From Polyodon spathula (Eukaryota; Chordata; Actinopteri; Acipenseriformes; Polyodontidae), in contig NC_054534.1 in NCBI RefSeq assembly GCF_017654505.1, positions 28,327,689 through 28,391,688 of the forward strand: a DNA stretch of 64,000 nt, read 5' to 3'. The position numbers and the translations under genes are program-made. The notes under the pieces are model-generated. The model was not told the origin of the DNA. It made no database searches and worked only from the letters and a program-made list of their open reading frames with translations. This document shows positions 48,872 through 59,303 of the stretch, piece after piece; within the stretch, counting starts at the first letter, position 1; each line of letters begins with the position of its first letter.

Positions 48872-49330
48872 ATGGATCACGGAAGATGCAGGACAGCAAA
48901 GCAGTGTTTGGAATCACTGCAAAGTTTATCAAACAGCAATTCTGTTGCAGCAGTAATGGACAATGATGAATCTGGCTCTGAAGTAGATTGGGTTTGCGAA
49001 GATTAATCTTCCAGCAGCAGTGACAGTGAGGAGGATGCCAACTAAATGCCAGGACTGAGTGCGAGAAGAGGGCACAGGAGATCCCATGAGAGAAGAAGCA
49101 ATCCTGTGACAGCCACTGCAAGGATGCCAGCTACTTTACCTGCATCAACCCCTGCACCTGATCCAGCTGCTACTTCACCTGAGGCAGCTGCTTTTCCAGC
49201 AGTAGCGTCAGTTCCACCTGGCACTCAAGAGGCTGGTAATGACGGCACTGTTTTGAACATTATAAATCCTGGAGTTGAAGCTGCAGGTAGACGGGGTGAA
49301 CATAATATTTTGAGGGAAGTTCCATAACCA
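48872..49330 (+). pseudogene. piggyBac-like transposase N-terminal fragment
   Basis: The ATG at 48872 opens a frame with MDNDESGSEVDWVCED, a stop, then SSSSSDSEEDAN and a second stop before a Pro/Ala-rich segment to 49327. Acidic SEVDW and SDSEED clusters near the N-terminus are common in piggyBac-type transposases; the catalytic DDD core is absent. With piggyBac-like ends 1.2 kb upstream it may be part of the same decayed element. The next 900 bp (49331-50097) show an AATAAA-type site near 49534 and nothing else. Confidence 0.4.
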
Positions 49331-50094
49331 TATGTAAAATGCAACATTGATGAGAGTGAATTGAGTGATTTTTGCCTATTGATTGACATGAATATATTTC
49401 ATATTTGTTTAATTTTTTACCATTTTTGAGGTTGCACTTTATGTAATATGTCTGTATATAAACACATTTCTCTTCAAATGTCTATTTATTTACAATGTTT
49501 TGGTTGTGTAGATGCATTATATGACGTTCCTGAATAAAACTATGACTTGTATTCAATTGTTTGTCCTTTCATTATAATATGTATGTTGTTTTTAATGCGC
49601 TGGTTGACTGCTCATGGTTGTTCTAGGTATGCTTATAAACGCAGTCCTTCAAGTGCTAAGTGATCCTGGTGATCCTATCATGAATTATGTTTGGATAAAT
49701 TGTAATAGAAACAAAAAAAAAGACAACCTACTACAAAGTCATGTTGTTTTATTGTTGTTTTTACATTATCATATTTAATCGCATTTAAGTTTTAACTGGT
49801 ACATATAGTACTTGTAAAGCTCCTGTGTTAAAAACAAACTGTTGGTTACTGTTACAAAACAAGTATAAAATAATACAGGTGTGTATAAACATCATTTGTA
49901 GGAACCTACGACACTATAAATAAACATTGTATTTGTAATGTAATATTTTAATTGTTATTATTAAAACTGTACAATTTAAATAAGAGTGGTGTAAACTTTA
50001 AACTGGTGGAATAGCGGTTTCTATTATAATGTATATATTGTAACGACCTGGGATTTATACTGTTACAGGACTGGTCTACAGACTCTTTTGTTTA

Positions 50095-50097
<3 letters not shown>

Positions 50098-50130
<33 letters not shown>
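50098..50130. repeat. (TG)n microsatellite
   Basis: About 16 GT units, followed by TTAGGGAAGCAGTAAGC and a stretch with a TATA-like ACATAAAAACATATAG and CCCAATAAAC just before the CR1 tail. This last stretch (50130-50339) could be a truncated LTR, but one end is missing. Confidence 0.85.
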
Positions 50131-50132
<2 letters not shown>

Positions 50133-50339
50133 TTAGGGAAGCAGTAAGCTTGCCTCAGCCGGGATTGGTGGATGACGTCCGGGGAGGCAGGGACATAAAA
50201 ACATATAGGGGGTGCTCACATTAGCATGGGCAGAGCAGACAGAGACAAGCTGCTGTGAGAGTGCAAGACTATTTGCTGTTGTTGGTGTGGCCAAGGCTAA
50301 TAGAGGCCAGGCATAATCATCCCAATAAACATGAGAACA

Positions 50340-52846
50340 TAAGAACATAAGAAAGTTTACAAACGAGAGAAGGCCATTCGGCCCATCTTGCTCGTTTGGT
50401 TGTTAGTAGCTTATTGATCCCAGAATCTCATCGAGCAGCTTCTTGAAGGATCCCAGGGTGTCAGCTTCAACAACATTACTGGGGAGTTGATTCCAGACCC
50501 TCACAATTCTCTGTGTAAAAAAGTGCCTCCTATTTTCTGTTCTGAATGCCCCTTTGTCTAATCTCCATTTGTGACCACTGGTCCTTGTTTCCTTTTCAGG
50601 CTGAAAAAGTCCCTTGGGTGGACACTGTCAATACTTTTTAGAATTTTGAATGCTTGAATTAGGTCGCCACGTAGTCTTCTTTGTTCAAGACTGAACAGAT
50701 TCAATTCTTTTAGCCTGTCTGCATATGACATGCCTTTTAAGCCCGGAATAATTCTGGTCGCTCTTCTTTGCACTCTTTCTAGAGCAGCAATATCTTTTTT
50801 ATAGCGAGGTGACCAGAACTGCACACAATATTCAAGATGAGGTCTTACTAGTGCATTGTACAGTTTTAACATTACTTCCCTTGATTTAAATTCAACACTT
50901 TTCACAATGTATCCGAGCATCTTGTTAGCCTTTTTTATAGCTTCCCCACATTGTCTAGATGAAGACATTTCTGAGTCAACAAAAACTCCTAGGTCTTTTT
51001 CATAGATTCCTTCTCCAATTTCAGTATCTCCCATATGATATTTATAATGTACATTTTTATTTCCTGCGTGCAGTACCTTACACTTTTCTCTATTAAATGT
51101 CATTTGCCATGTGTCTGCCCAGTTCTGAATCTTGTCTAGATCATTTTGAATGACCTTTGCTGCTGCAACAGTGTTTGCCACTCCTCCTACTTTTGTGTCG
51201 TCTGCAAATTTAACAAGTTTGCTTACTATACCAGAATCTAAATCATTAATGTAGATTAGGAATAGCAGAGGACCTAATACTGATCCCTGTGGTATACCGC
51301 TGGTTACCACACTCCATTCTGAGGTTTTTCCTCTAATCAGTACTTTCTGTTTTCTACATGTTAACCACTCCCTAATCCATGTACATGTGTTTCCTTGAAT
51401 CCCAACTGCGTTCAGTTTGAGAATTAATCTTTTGTGCGGGACTTTGTCAAAAGCTTTCTGGAAATCTAAATAAACCATGTCATATGCTTTGCAATTATCC
51501 ATTATCGATGTTGCATCCTCAAAAAAATCAAGCAAGTTAGTTAGACACGATCTCCCTTTCCTAAAACCATGTTGACTGTCTCCCAGGACCCTGTTACCAT
51601 ATAGGTAATTTTCCATTTTGGATCTTATTATAGTTTCCATAAGTTTGCATATAATAGAAGTCAGGCTTACTGGTCTGTAGTTACCTGGTTCAGTTTTGTT
51701 TCCCTTTTTGTGGATCGGTATTACGTTTGCAATTTTCCAGTCTGTCGGTACCACCCCTGTGTCAAGAGACTGCTGCATGATCTTGGTTAGCGGTTTGTAA
51801 ATAACTTCTTTCATTTCTTTGAGTACTACTGGGAGGATCTCATCCAGCCCAGGGGATTTGTTTATTTTAAGAGCTCCTAGTCCCTTTAACACTTCTGCCT
51901 CAGTTATGCTAAAGTTATTTAAAACTGGATAGGAACTGGATGACATGTGGGGCATGTTGTCAGTATCTTCCTTTGTAAAAACTTGTGAAAAGTAATCATT
52001 TAATATATTTGCTATTTTTTTTTTTCTTCATCTACGATTTTGCCATTTGTATCTCTTAAACATTTAATCTCCTCTTTGAATGTTCGCTTGCTGTTGTAAT
52101 ATTGGAAAAACATTTTGGAATTGGTTTTAGCTCCCTTAGCAATGTTCATTTCTATTTCTCTCTTGGCCTTTCTAACTTCCTTTTTGACTTGCGTTTGCAG
52201 TTCTGTGTACTCTTTCTGCGTACTTTCTTTTTGGTCCTTTTTAATGCTCTGTAAAGTGCCTTTTTTCGCTGAATATTTTTTTTTAATTGATCTATTAAAC
52301 CATTTTGGCAATTTAGTTTTACATTTAGATTTGTCTACTTTAGGGATGTAATTGTTTTGCGCCTCTAGTACTACATTTTTGAAGAACAACCATCCTTCTT
52401 CTGTGGGTGTTTTCTCTATTTTACTCCAATCTACTTCTGTTAGTCTCAGTTTCATACCTTCATAGTTTGCTTTTCTAAAATTGTAAACCTTAGCTTTAGT
52501 CATTACTTTTGGGGTTTTAAAAAACACTTCAAATGAGACCATGTTGTGGTCTGAGTTTGCCAGTGGTTCTCTGACCTCTGTTTTAGTTATTCTATCTTCG
52601 TTATTTGAAAAGACTAAATCAAGGCATGCCTCCCCTCTAGTCGGTGCCTTGACAAATTGTGTTAGGAAGCAGTCATTTGTCATTTCCACCATTTCTATTT
52701 CATCCTTCGTGCTACCCACTGGGTTTTCCCATTTTATTTGGGGGAAGTTGAAATCTCCCATTAGTATGGCTTCTCCTTTGCTACACGCATTTCTAATTTC
52801 ATTGTATAACAGATTATTGTGCTCACCGTCTGAATCTGGCGCTCTG
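50340..52846 (-). mobile_element. CR1-clade LINE, 5'-truncated
   Basis: The minus strand carries an APE endonuclease C-terminal part, a full reverse transcriptase and a 3' end terminating in tandem 8-bp units (TTCTTATG)n, the CR1 signature. The 5' end stops at about 52846 within the endonuclease (PDSDGEHNNLL just after the edge), a typical truncation by incomplete reverse transcription. It abuts the DIRS element with shared GGCGCT at the junction. A partial second copy lies at 61523 on the plus strand. Confidence 0.9.
50558..52761 (-). pseudogene. CR1 ORF2 remnant: endonuclease C-terminus and reverse transcriptase
   Basis: From 52761 the frame has MGDFNFPQIKW and NSDHNMVSFEV, the GDFN and SDH motifs of APE-type endonucleases, then a basic linker. 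It breaks at a T11-12 run (A run in the coding strand) near 52014-52025 and resumes in another frame at 51955. RT motifs follow: IIPVHKKG-like NVIPIHKKGNKTEPGNYRPV, FRKGRSCLTNLLDF, YLDFQKAFDKVPHKRL, SGIPQGSVLGPLLFLIYIND, KFADDTK (catalytic FADD), then the C-terminal NALVRPHLEYCVQFWSP. A one-base shift near 50560 separates it from the normal C-terminus (RTENRRHFFTQRIV in the next frame). The RT core itself is intact for about 465 codons. Confidence 0.92.
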
Positions 52847-54706
52847 AATGGTTGAAATCACCGCCATCGAAAGCCCAAAGGCTGACAGGCGCTCCCGTTC
52901 AGGGGCCAAGCCCATAGCTGCATGAGCTTGGGCTTCGGGTGCCAAAGCCATCCTTCGGCCTGGGACAATAGGTATGCTCGCAGGGGAAGCTCCCGCGGTT
53001 GACTATGCAGCAACTGCACCAAGCTCAGAAACCATATCCTCCGAGATCACTGTCGCTTGCTCTACCCTGACCTTCTCTAAGAGGGCGGGGAGCATTGGAA
53101 TTGGTGGAAACACATATAGGAGACCTGGCGGACATTTGTGAGCCAGTGCATCGACTCCTAGGGGGCTGTCGGGGTCCCTCACCAAGAACCATAGAGGGCA
53201 GTGTGTGGTCTCTCGCGAAGCAAAGAGATCTATTTGCGCTATGCTGAACCATTCCCAGATGCGCTCTACCACCTGAGGGTGGAGACGCCATTCCCCTGCA
53301 AGAGGGCCTCCTCTGCACAGGAGGGCCGCTGCGTAATTGACTCTGCCCGGTAGGTGAACCGCGCGCAGAGAGGTCAAACCTGGCTGTGCCCATAGCAACA
53401 GCCGTGTTACCATTCGGTGAAGGCAGGGGGACCGTAGGCCGCCCTGGAGGTTGATATACGCCACAACCGTGGTGTTGTCCGACCGCACCAACACGTACTT
53501 GTCTAGAAGCACTGGCAAGAAGTGCCGGAGGGCGAGGTCCACTGCTCTGAGTTCCAGAGCATTGATGTGGGCTGACCTCCAGGGTCTTGACTACACTCCG
53601 CGGGTGTCTGAGCCATTCCAGACTGCTCTCCAACCTTGGTTGGAAGCGTCGGTCATAACCACCTCCCTCCAGAAGATGGGACCCAAGCGCACGCCCTGAC
53701 GGATGTTTGACGGAACTTTCCACCAGCGTAGTGCTTCGCAGCAGGTTTGGGATACCATCAACCTGCGGTGTTTGTCTCTCCACGGATGTAACTCAAAGGC
53801 ATTGAACCAGGCCTGTAGGGGTCTCTAGTGTAATAAGCCCAAAGGAAGGGCTTGTGAGGCAGCAGCCATCAGCCCCAGCATGCGCTGACACAGCTCCATG
53901 CTGATTGTTTCTCTCAACCTGAACAGGGAGAGATACCGCTCCAGCGAGGCAACTCTTTGTGTCGACAAGGTCGCTTCTATGGACACTGAGTCCAGATGCA
54001 GACCCACGAATTCGGTCTGTTGGCTTGGCACGAGGCGGCTTTTTTTCTGAATTGACCTTCAAACCTAGCCACTGAAGATGGTCTGTAACCATCACTTTGT
54101 GCTGTGCCAACTGCTTCTTCGACTGCGCGCAGACGAACCAGTCGTCCAGATAGTTCAGCAGTCGGACACCTTGAGCCCGCAAAGGAGCTAAAATGGCATC
54201 CATACATTTGGAAAAGGTTTGCGGAGCTAGTGACAGGCCGAATGGGAGGACACAAAACTCGTACACCCTGTTCTGGAATGCGAAACGCAGATACTTCCCG
54301 TGATCCGGGCAGATGGGAACGTGAAAGTTCGCATCTGTCAGGTCCATGGTGGTGAACCAGTCACTGTATCGGACTGACTGGATGATGTACCTGTGCGTAA
54401 GCATCCTGAACGATAACTGCCATAGGAATTTGTTCAGTACTCACAGATTTAAAATAGGCGGAACCCGCCGTCCTTTTTGGGCACTAGGAAGTATTTGGAA
54501 TAGAACCCCTGGTTGATCAGAGCAGGGTCTACTTGTTGAATGGCATACTTCCTGAGCAATGCCTGTATTTCTACATTCAGAGCTGAGGACTGAACCGAGT
54601 CCTTCACTGCAGTTACAACCACCCCCCTGAAGGGGGAGGCTTTAACAGGAACTGAAGGGTGTACCCGGTGGATATAGTTTTGCACACCCAGATGTCGTTT
54701 GTGCAT
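52847..54706 (-). pseudogene. DIRS reverse transcriptase-RNase H remnant
   Basis: Blocks in order: GFYSKYFLVPKKDGGFRLF (to 54449), then after a frame change DWFTTMDLTDANFHVPICPD, YEFCVLPFGLSLAPQTFSKC and LLNYLDDWFVCAQSKKQ, with catalytic YLDD as in DIRS. The frame breaks near 54035 and continues as MPSQQTEFVGLHLDS. RNase H follows at 53542-53003: VLVRSDNTTVVAYINLQGG, LRAVHLPGRVNYAAALLCRG and QIDLFASRETTHCP. The usual ADxLSR near the end of RNase H reads YAAALLCR, so the conserved Asp is lost. At least three frameshifts make it non-functional. Confidence 0.85.
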
Positions 54707-54835
54707 TGCTGCCAGAACTGGAACTGTGGAACAGTGTAAGGGTGGGCTAACAGCTCCCTGGATGTCTCAGGGCTGTTTTGGCTGTGCTCACTCACGAGGG
54801 GCCTGGCCAGAGCCACGAGGACGTGACCTGCCACC

Positions 54836-56511
54836 TCATCTAGGGCGCCATTCTACGCGCCACGGTTTTGCAAACACAGGCTGGCCGCGCGCTGAAGGAC
54901 CTACGTGGGAGGTCCTACTACCCCGTGGTTGCGCCTGCTGCTGTGGCGGTGTCTTACGACATGGCTGTTGCTGAGGCCGCTTTGGCTGGAAATGCTTATT
55001 TGGCCACATCTTAGCCATTTGCTGCGACGCCTCCCGTGCCTTGATGGAGCGTTTCAACATCTCCTCCACTGCCGAACTAAATGTGTGTCCGGGTGTAATG
55101 GGAGCATCCAGCAAAGGGGCCTTGTCAGGCTCCTGCACTCTCACCTGCAAGAGCCAGAGCTGTCTTCTGGCCACCACCATAGATGCGATTCTCCTGCCCT
55201 GAGCCCGCGCGTTGAGCTGGGCTAGCTTCACCAGCAGCTGACTGACTGTGACTAGCTCGTTTCTGAGGGCCGCAGAAGGGCACTCAGGTAGGTCTCGAAG
55301 GAGTGCTGCCTGGTAAACCGTCAGTAGACTGGTTATGTTAGACAGTCTGACTGCCTCCATGGCCGCAGAGTAACCTTTCTTCAGGTGTACCTCTGTGGTC
55401 CTGCACTTCTTATTGGGGCATGCTGGGTCTTTTGTAAGCCCAGATATTGTCGGCGTCGTCACTAATGCAGCGAACGCAGCGTCCACCGGTGGAAAGGACG
55501 CTAAACCAGCATCACTAGCCCCCTGCATAGTAAAGGCCGAAGCCTTGTGAGACGTCGCAGGAGCAGAGGCCGGAGCCCCCCAAGTAGACTGCACCTCCTT
55601 AACAAAGTCCGGAAATGCCGGAAGCATCCTGGACTGATGGGACTGGGCTGAAAGCAACTCAAACAGAGATCGCCGGGGAGGCTCTGTCTTAGGCCAATCG
55701 ATGCCCAAGTGGCGGGTTGCTCTGTCCACCACAGACCACATAGGGTCGTCAGTATCCACCACCTCGGACCCAGCATCCTGATCCGAGTGCTGGGAGGCTA
55801 CCTCAGCCTCTATATTGTCCCTTTCCAGGATGTCAGATGCATCCCTGGAAACCGCATCGATATCCCAGTCCTTTTGATGTTGCAGTGGAAGGGAAACGGC
55901 TGGTGGAGGTTGTGGAAGAGCCAATGGCTGGCTGGCGATGGACCCAGTGGGTTGTTCTGGGGCTCAAGGCACTGCATTGGCTAGGGACATGAGGATAGAT
56001 TGCTGCCCCATCATGACCTCCATGAATTGAGACATCTTGGAGGTTAACTCCACCACCCCCAACCTGTCTCTGTATCGCCTGTCGCGACGAGGGGAACGAG
56101 AGCGTCCTCTGCGTCGAGACGATCTGGAGGGCGACCTCGACTCCTGACAAGGGCGTACCCTAAAAGGGGAGGGGCTGCGAGCCCAAGCGTGTCTGGTGGG
56201 GGACCTCTGACTAACTGTAATCTGGGAGGCCGGGCTCATGGAGAGCTGCAATTGTCCTGGCAGCGTCGCCATAGACGAAGGGGGGCTGAAATGGTGTGGG
56301 AAGATCCCAAGGAAGGAGAGTGCCCACCCACTGATTTCTTAGCCCTTTGCCGAAGGGCGCATGTCTGGAAGCCAGCACAAAGGTGGCAAAAAGCCCTATC
56401 CGCTAGCGCAGACGCGGCGTGTTCTGGCCCAAGACATGCCACGCACTCATCGTGTGGGTCACTGGCAGGCAGCTTTGCCTGACAGGACGTGCAAAGATGG
56501 AAGTCCGACAT
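54836..56511 (-). pseudogene. DIRS gag-like ORF, broken
   Basis: The likely start is ATG at 56511: MSDFHLCTSCQAKLPASDPH then DECVACLGPEHAASALADRA, with paired CxxC clusters (and FCHLC) typical of fish DIRS first ORFs. A frameshift near 56250 moves into an Arg/Ser-rich segment (RSPSRSSRRRGRSRSPRRDR at about 56150-56090). A TGA at about 55962 interrupts this frame, which then continues to 54836 through WDIDAVSRDASDILERDN, SLFELLSAQ and a C-terminal basic/Gln-rich tail (PNKHFQPKRPQQQPCRK). It probably packages the element RNA. Gag and polymerase together are roughly full length. Confidence 0.8.
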
Positions 56512-56537
56512 CTTCGTCGAGCACGGCACAGCAAACA

Positions 56538-56935
56538 TCGAAGGTGCGTCGAGCAAAGAGCATCGAGCGTGGAGAGTCAAAGCGCCGAGCGTCGAGCGTC
56601 TAGCGTCGAAGTGCCGAGCGCCGAGCGTCTAGCGTCGAAGTGCCGAGCGCCGAGCATCAGTGCACTGACACATCGAGTGTGTAGCATCGAGGTGCCGAGC
56701 ATCGAGGCGCCGAGCGTGTAGCGTCGAAGCGCCGAGCGTGTAGTGTCGAAGCGCAGAGCGTCGAAGCGCGAGGTGCGTGCGTCGAGCGTTGAATTCAAGC
56801 GTCGAGCACTGACACACTGAGCGTCGAGCACCGAGTCCCAATCGTGGAAGCGCTGCACCAAGCATCGAAGCACTGACACTACGCAGAGCGAGTACCGAGC
56901 GTCGAGACGCTAGCAAGAGATGCCTAAGCATCAGC
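56538..56935 (-). repeat. GC-rich minisatellite in the DIRS leader
   Basis: Variants of a roughly 10-bp GCGTCGAGCG / GCGCCGAGCG / GCATCGAGGT word, often arranged as about 20-bp higher-order units, fill nearly 400 bp. One perfect repeat of more than 20 bp occurs near 56597 and 56629. CpG density is far above the surroundings. It sits directly upstream of the gag start, so it belongs to the element's leader. Confidence 0.8.
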
Positions 56936-57274
56936 TGACCCGCAGAGCGGAGACGCTAGTGCTGGGTAATATATAAAATACATACACAATTATATAACCA
57001 AGAATAACAATAATAAGTGCAACTGAAATAAACTTGGACAAGTGGCAAAAAAACAGCTTCTCAAGCCTAAGCTTAAAAGCGTACAGTCAGTTACAAGCTC
57101 TAGTATCTACTGCTACAGATGCTGAAGACAATTATGGACCCCGACAACCACATTATAATGTGGTAGCACCGTAGATGTAGACAAGTACATGTTTTGATCA
57201 AGTAGCTAGTGCTCAGATCATAAGCAGGACTTCCAACTGGTCTGTATAATTCATTTTAATAATTGAGAGGTATA
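56936..57274. other. Flank of the DIRS element
   Basis: AT-rich. ACCACATTATAATGTGGT at 57147-57164 is a perfect 18-bp palindrome. No repeat ends that would close the DIRS element were recognised. Confidence 0.5.
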
Positions 57275-57329
57275 CAGGGTGATTAGATAGTATGCGTTGA
57301 TGTGGTAAACTTACTTTCTAATCACCCTG
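57275..57329. mobile_element. 55-bp mariner-like MITE
   Basis: Perfect 13-bp inverted ends CAGGGTGATTAGA (57275-57287) and TCTAATCACCCTG (57317-57329), each flanked by TA. The TA duplication and end sequence fit the Tc1/mariner superfamily; the core has been lost almost completely. Confidence 0.7.
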
Positions 57330-57641
57330 TATTTCTTTCTTTATCCCACCATCTGGAAAGGGTACCTTGGGGTTTTCATCACAGCTATGTTAAAAAAAGA
57401 TATATCTTGGGAATAAATGAAAAGCAACTACAGACTTGAGTGTAAAAAATAAAATGCAGTTTTCATTATTGATTTCCAGTCCACTGGAGAGCCATCAATT
57501 TTAACAGTGCCATCTAATGAGAGCTGAGGGAAGAACTATGTATGACAGTGTATGCCTCTTAATTATTCTATGGTTGATAAAACATATATAAGAATGTTAA
57601 AATAAATCTATAGTACTAAAACTAATACCATAATGCAACTA

Positions 57642-57957
57642 CAGCTATGGCCAAAAGTTAAGCATTACCCTGTATAATTAACTAATTTCCCTTCATAAAG
57701 TCAAATGAAACCTGCTGAATAATGTTAGGTAAAAATATTGAATTCTGTAGTTTTCCATATACTTGACAAAAAAATTATTGAACATATACTGTACTACTAT
57801 TGTGGCTTCAGGTAGACTTTTGCGATAGCATTTAGTTTATTTGATTGCACGATGTTAAATAAAATATCTAAATTCATATAGTTTATCTATTTATGTATTT
57901 ATTTATTATGTTTCATTCCTAAAATTTTAGGTGATGCTAAACGTTTGGCCATAGATG
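57642..57957. mobile_element. Tc1-like MITE, 316 bp
   Basis: Left CAGCTATGGCCAAAAGTTAA and right end (minus strand) CATCTATGGCCAAACGTTTA are inverted copies, followed by GCATTACC/GCATCACC, and are flanked by TA (57640-57641 and 57958-57959). CTATGGCCAAAAGTTT is a well-known Tc1 terminus in fish. No transposase codons remain. Confidence 0.85.
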
Positions 57958-57959
57958 TA

Positions 57960-59221
57960 TTTCTACTACAGAGACCACAAATTACATTACTTCTTTGGTT
58001 CTGTAGTTTGTAATCTAAGTCTTATCTCTTGTAAAAGCTAAGAACGTTTTTTGAGCTTAGAGTCGTACTTTCCAGAACTGCAGTATAACCCCATCGCCTT
58101 TAAAAAACTGCTGATACCTTTAAATGCAATTCAAATGGTTCCAGCTTATTTTAAGAGCGTTGCGAAGCGTGTTTTCCAGGTATGCATAATCTTATTTCAC
58201 CTTGAACGGAAATACAACTATATGATATTTATTTATACTGTAGCGTTTATTAACTGTTGAACTCCAAATGCAAAACGTGTTACGATGTGTAATTTGTAGG
58301 ATATGATTATTGCAAAAAAATAAATAAAAAATAAGCAGAATGTATTTTTTCATCCCACCTTCCATATGGAAAACAAAATGCATCAGCCTGAATAGGGTAT
58401 AAATCAAAATTGGAGACAATGCAAGCTATTTAAGTCCGGCACCCGTTTCACCACACAGGCTTATCACAACGTCATAATACAATGTATTGTATTCTGTACG
58501 CGGAAATACAGTACAATGAGATTTGAATTGTAAAAGTTTTTATTTATTTTTCTGATGAAGTCTATTGTGCATAAACGAAGAAAAAATATTAAATGCAAAT
58601 GTCACACTCTCGGGTTCACGGTAATTCATGTTGTAGGGTATGATCGAGGATAGAAAGCATATAAAAACACAAAGACTATTACTGTATACCGCTACTTTAT
58701 TGTCTGCTGGTCTGGTGAATTCTCACGCTCACAGTCCTATTCGTTGTACTTGCATGTGTACGTTTGTCTTTTTCACCTCAAGTCCCAGAAAAAAAAGATA
58801 AAATGTGACAAAATGTGTACACATGCTTTAATAACACTTAACGGTATACAATCAACCGAGTTTTTTTTTTTTTTTCTGTGTAGAAAAATAAAACGATCCC
58901 TTTTAAAACGATCCCTTCTCAGGTAAACAATTACTAATATACTTTGTTTATAAAACACCTTAAATTAAATGTGAAGAGAACTGCAAGTGTGTTCTTTGAT
59001 AAATGAATCCACACCGAAGTTATACCTGTAAATAAATGTTTTGTTTTCTTCCCCCTTGCACATCTACTGTCACAAAGCTGGTAAGACGTCTTAAGCAGAA
59101 ACAAGACTTAAAAAAATACGACCAGCTTCTTATCTAAACGTGGTAGCCCGGTTAGAAAGTTAGATTTTAAGATAAAACCATATATTTTCAAAACCTCTTG
59201 ATCAAATTGCTTTATTTAGAC
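57960..59221. other. Intron sequence without recognisable gene
   Basis: AT-rich. Small features only: ATACAATGTATTGTAT near 58478-58493 is palindromic, ACGATCCCTT occurs twice near 58892 and 58907, and a T run lies at 58861-58875. No exon was fitted. Confidence 0.5.

Positions 59222-59284
<63 letters not shown>
59222..59284. repeat. (TAA)n microsatellite next to the PDE4D4 donor
   Basis: About 21 uninterrupted TAA units, beginning about 20 bp inside the intron from the PDE4D4 exon boundary at 59304. Expansion here could interfere with donor use. Confidence 0.95.
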
Positions 59285-59286
<2 letters not shown>

Positions 59287-59303
59287 CAGCCAATTTGTTT
59301 TAC

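Larger units (their letters stand above)
52847..56935 (-). mobile_element. DIRS-type retrotransposon lacking the recombinase
   Basis: Reading on the minus strand: a repetitive leader (56935-56538), a cysteine-rich gag, then RT-RNase H, then the linker that normally joins tyrosine recombinase. The last readable codons are LSAFGLSMAVISTIQSA at about 52849, which in DIRS elements precedes the recombinase domain. The CR1 3'-truncation point follows at once and no recombinase appears beyond it. Terminal inverted repeats and the internal complementary region were not found. Confidence 0.85.
16613..59303 (-). other. pde4d: pde4d intron between the D4-type and D5-type first exons
   Basis: After the D4 donor at 59303 the transcript must cross this whole span and the D5 exon to reach the shared UCR1 exon, which is outside the window. 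I searched by eye for the shared exons and for the D3 N-terminus and found none. Apart from the repeats listed separately, it is AT-rich unique-looking intron. The part just above 16612 should contain the D5 5'UTR and promoter, but I see no unambiguous core promoter element. Long introns between alternative first exons are normal for PDE4D in vertebrates. Confidence 0.8.

Noticed and set aside
53025..53783. 252-codon minus-strand frame overlapping the DIRS RNase H
   Set aside because: It is a shadow frame; the RNase H motifs are in the neighbouring frame at 53003-53542.
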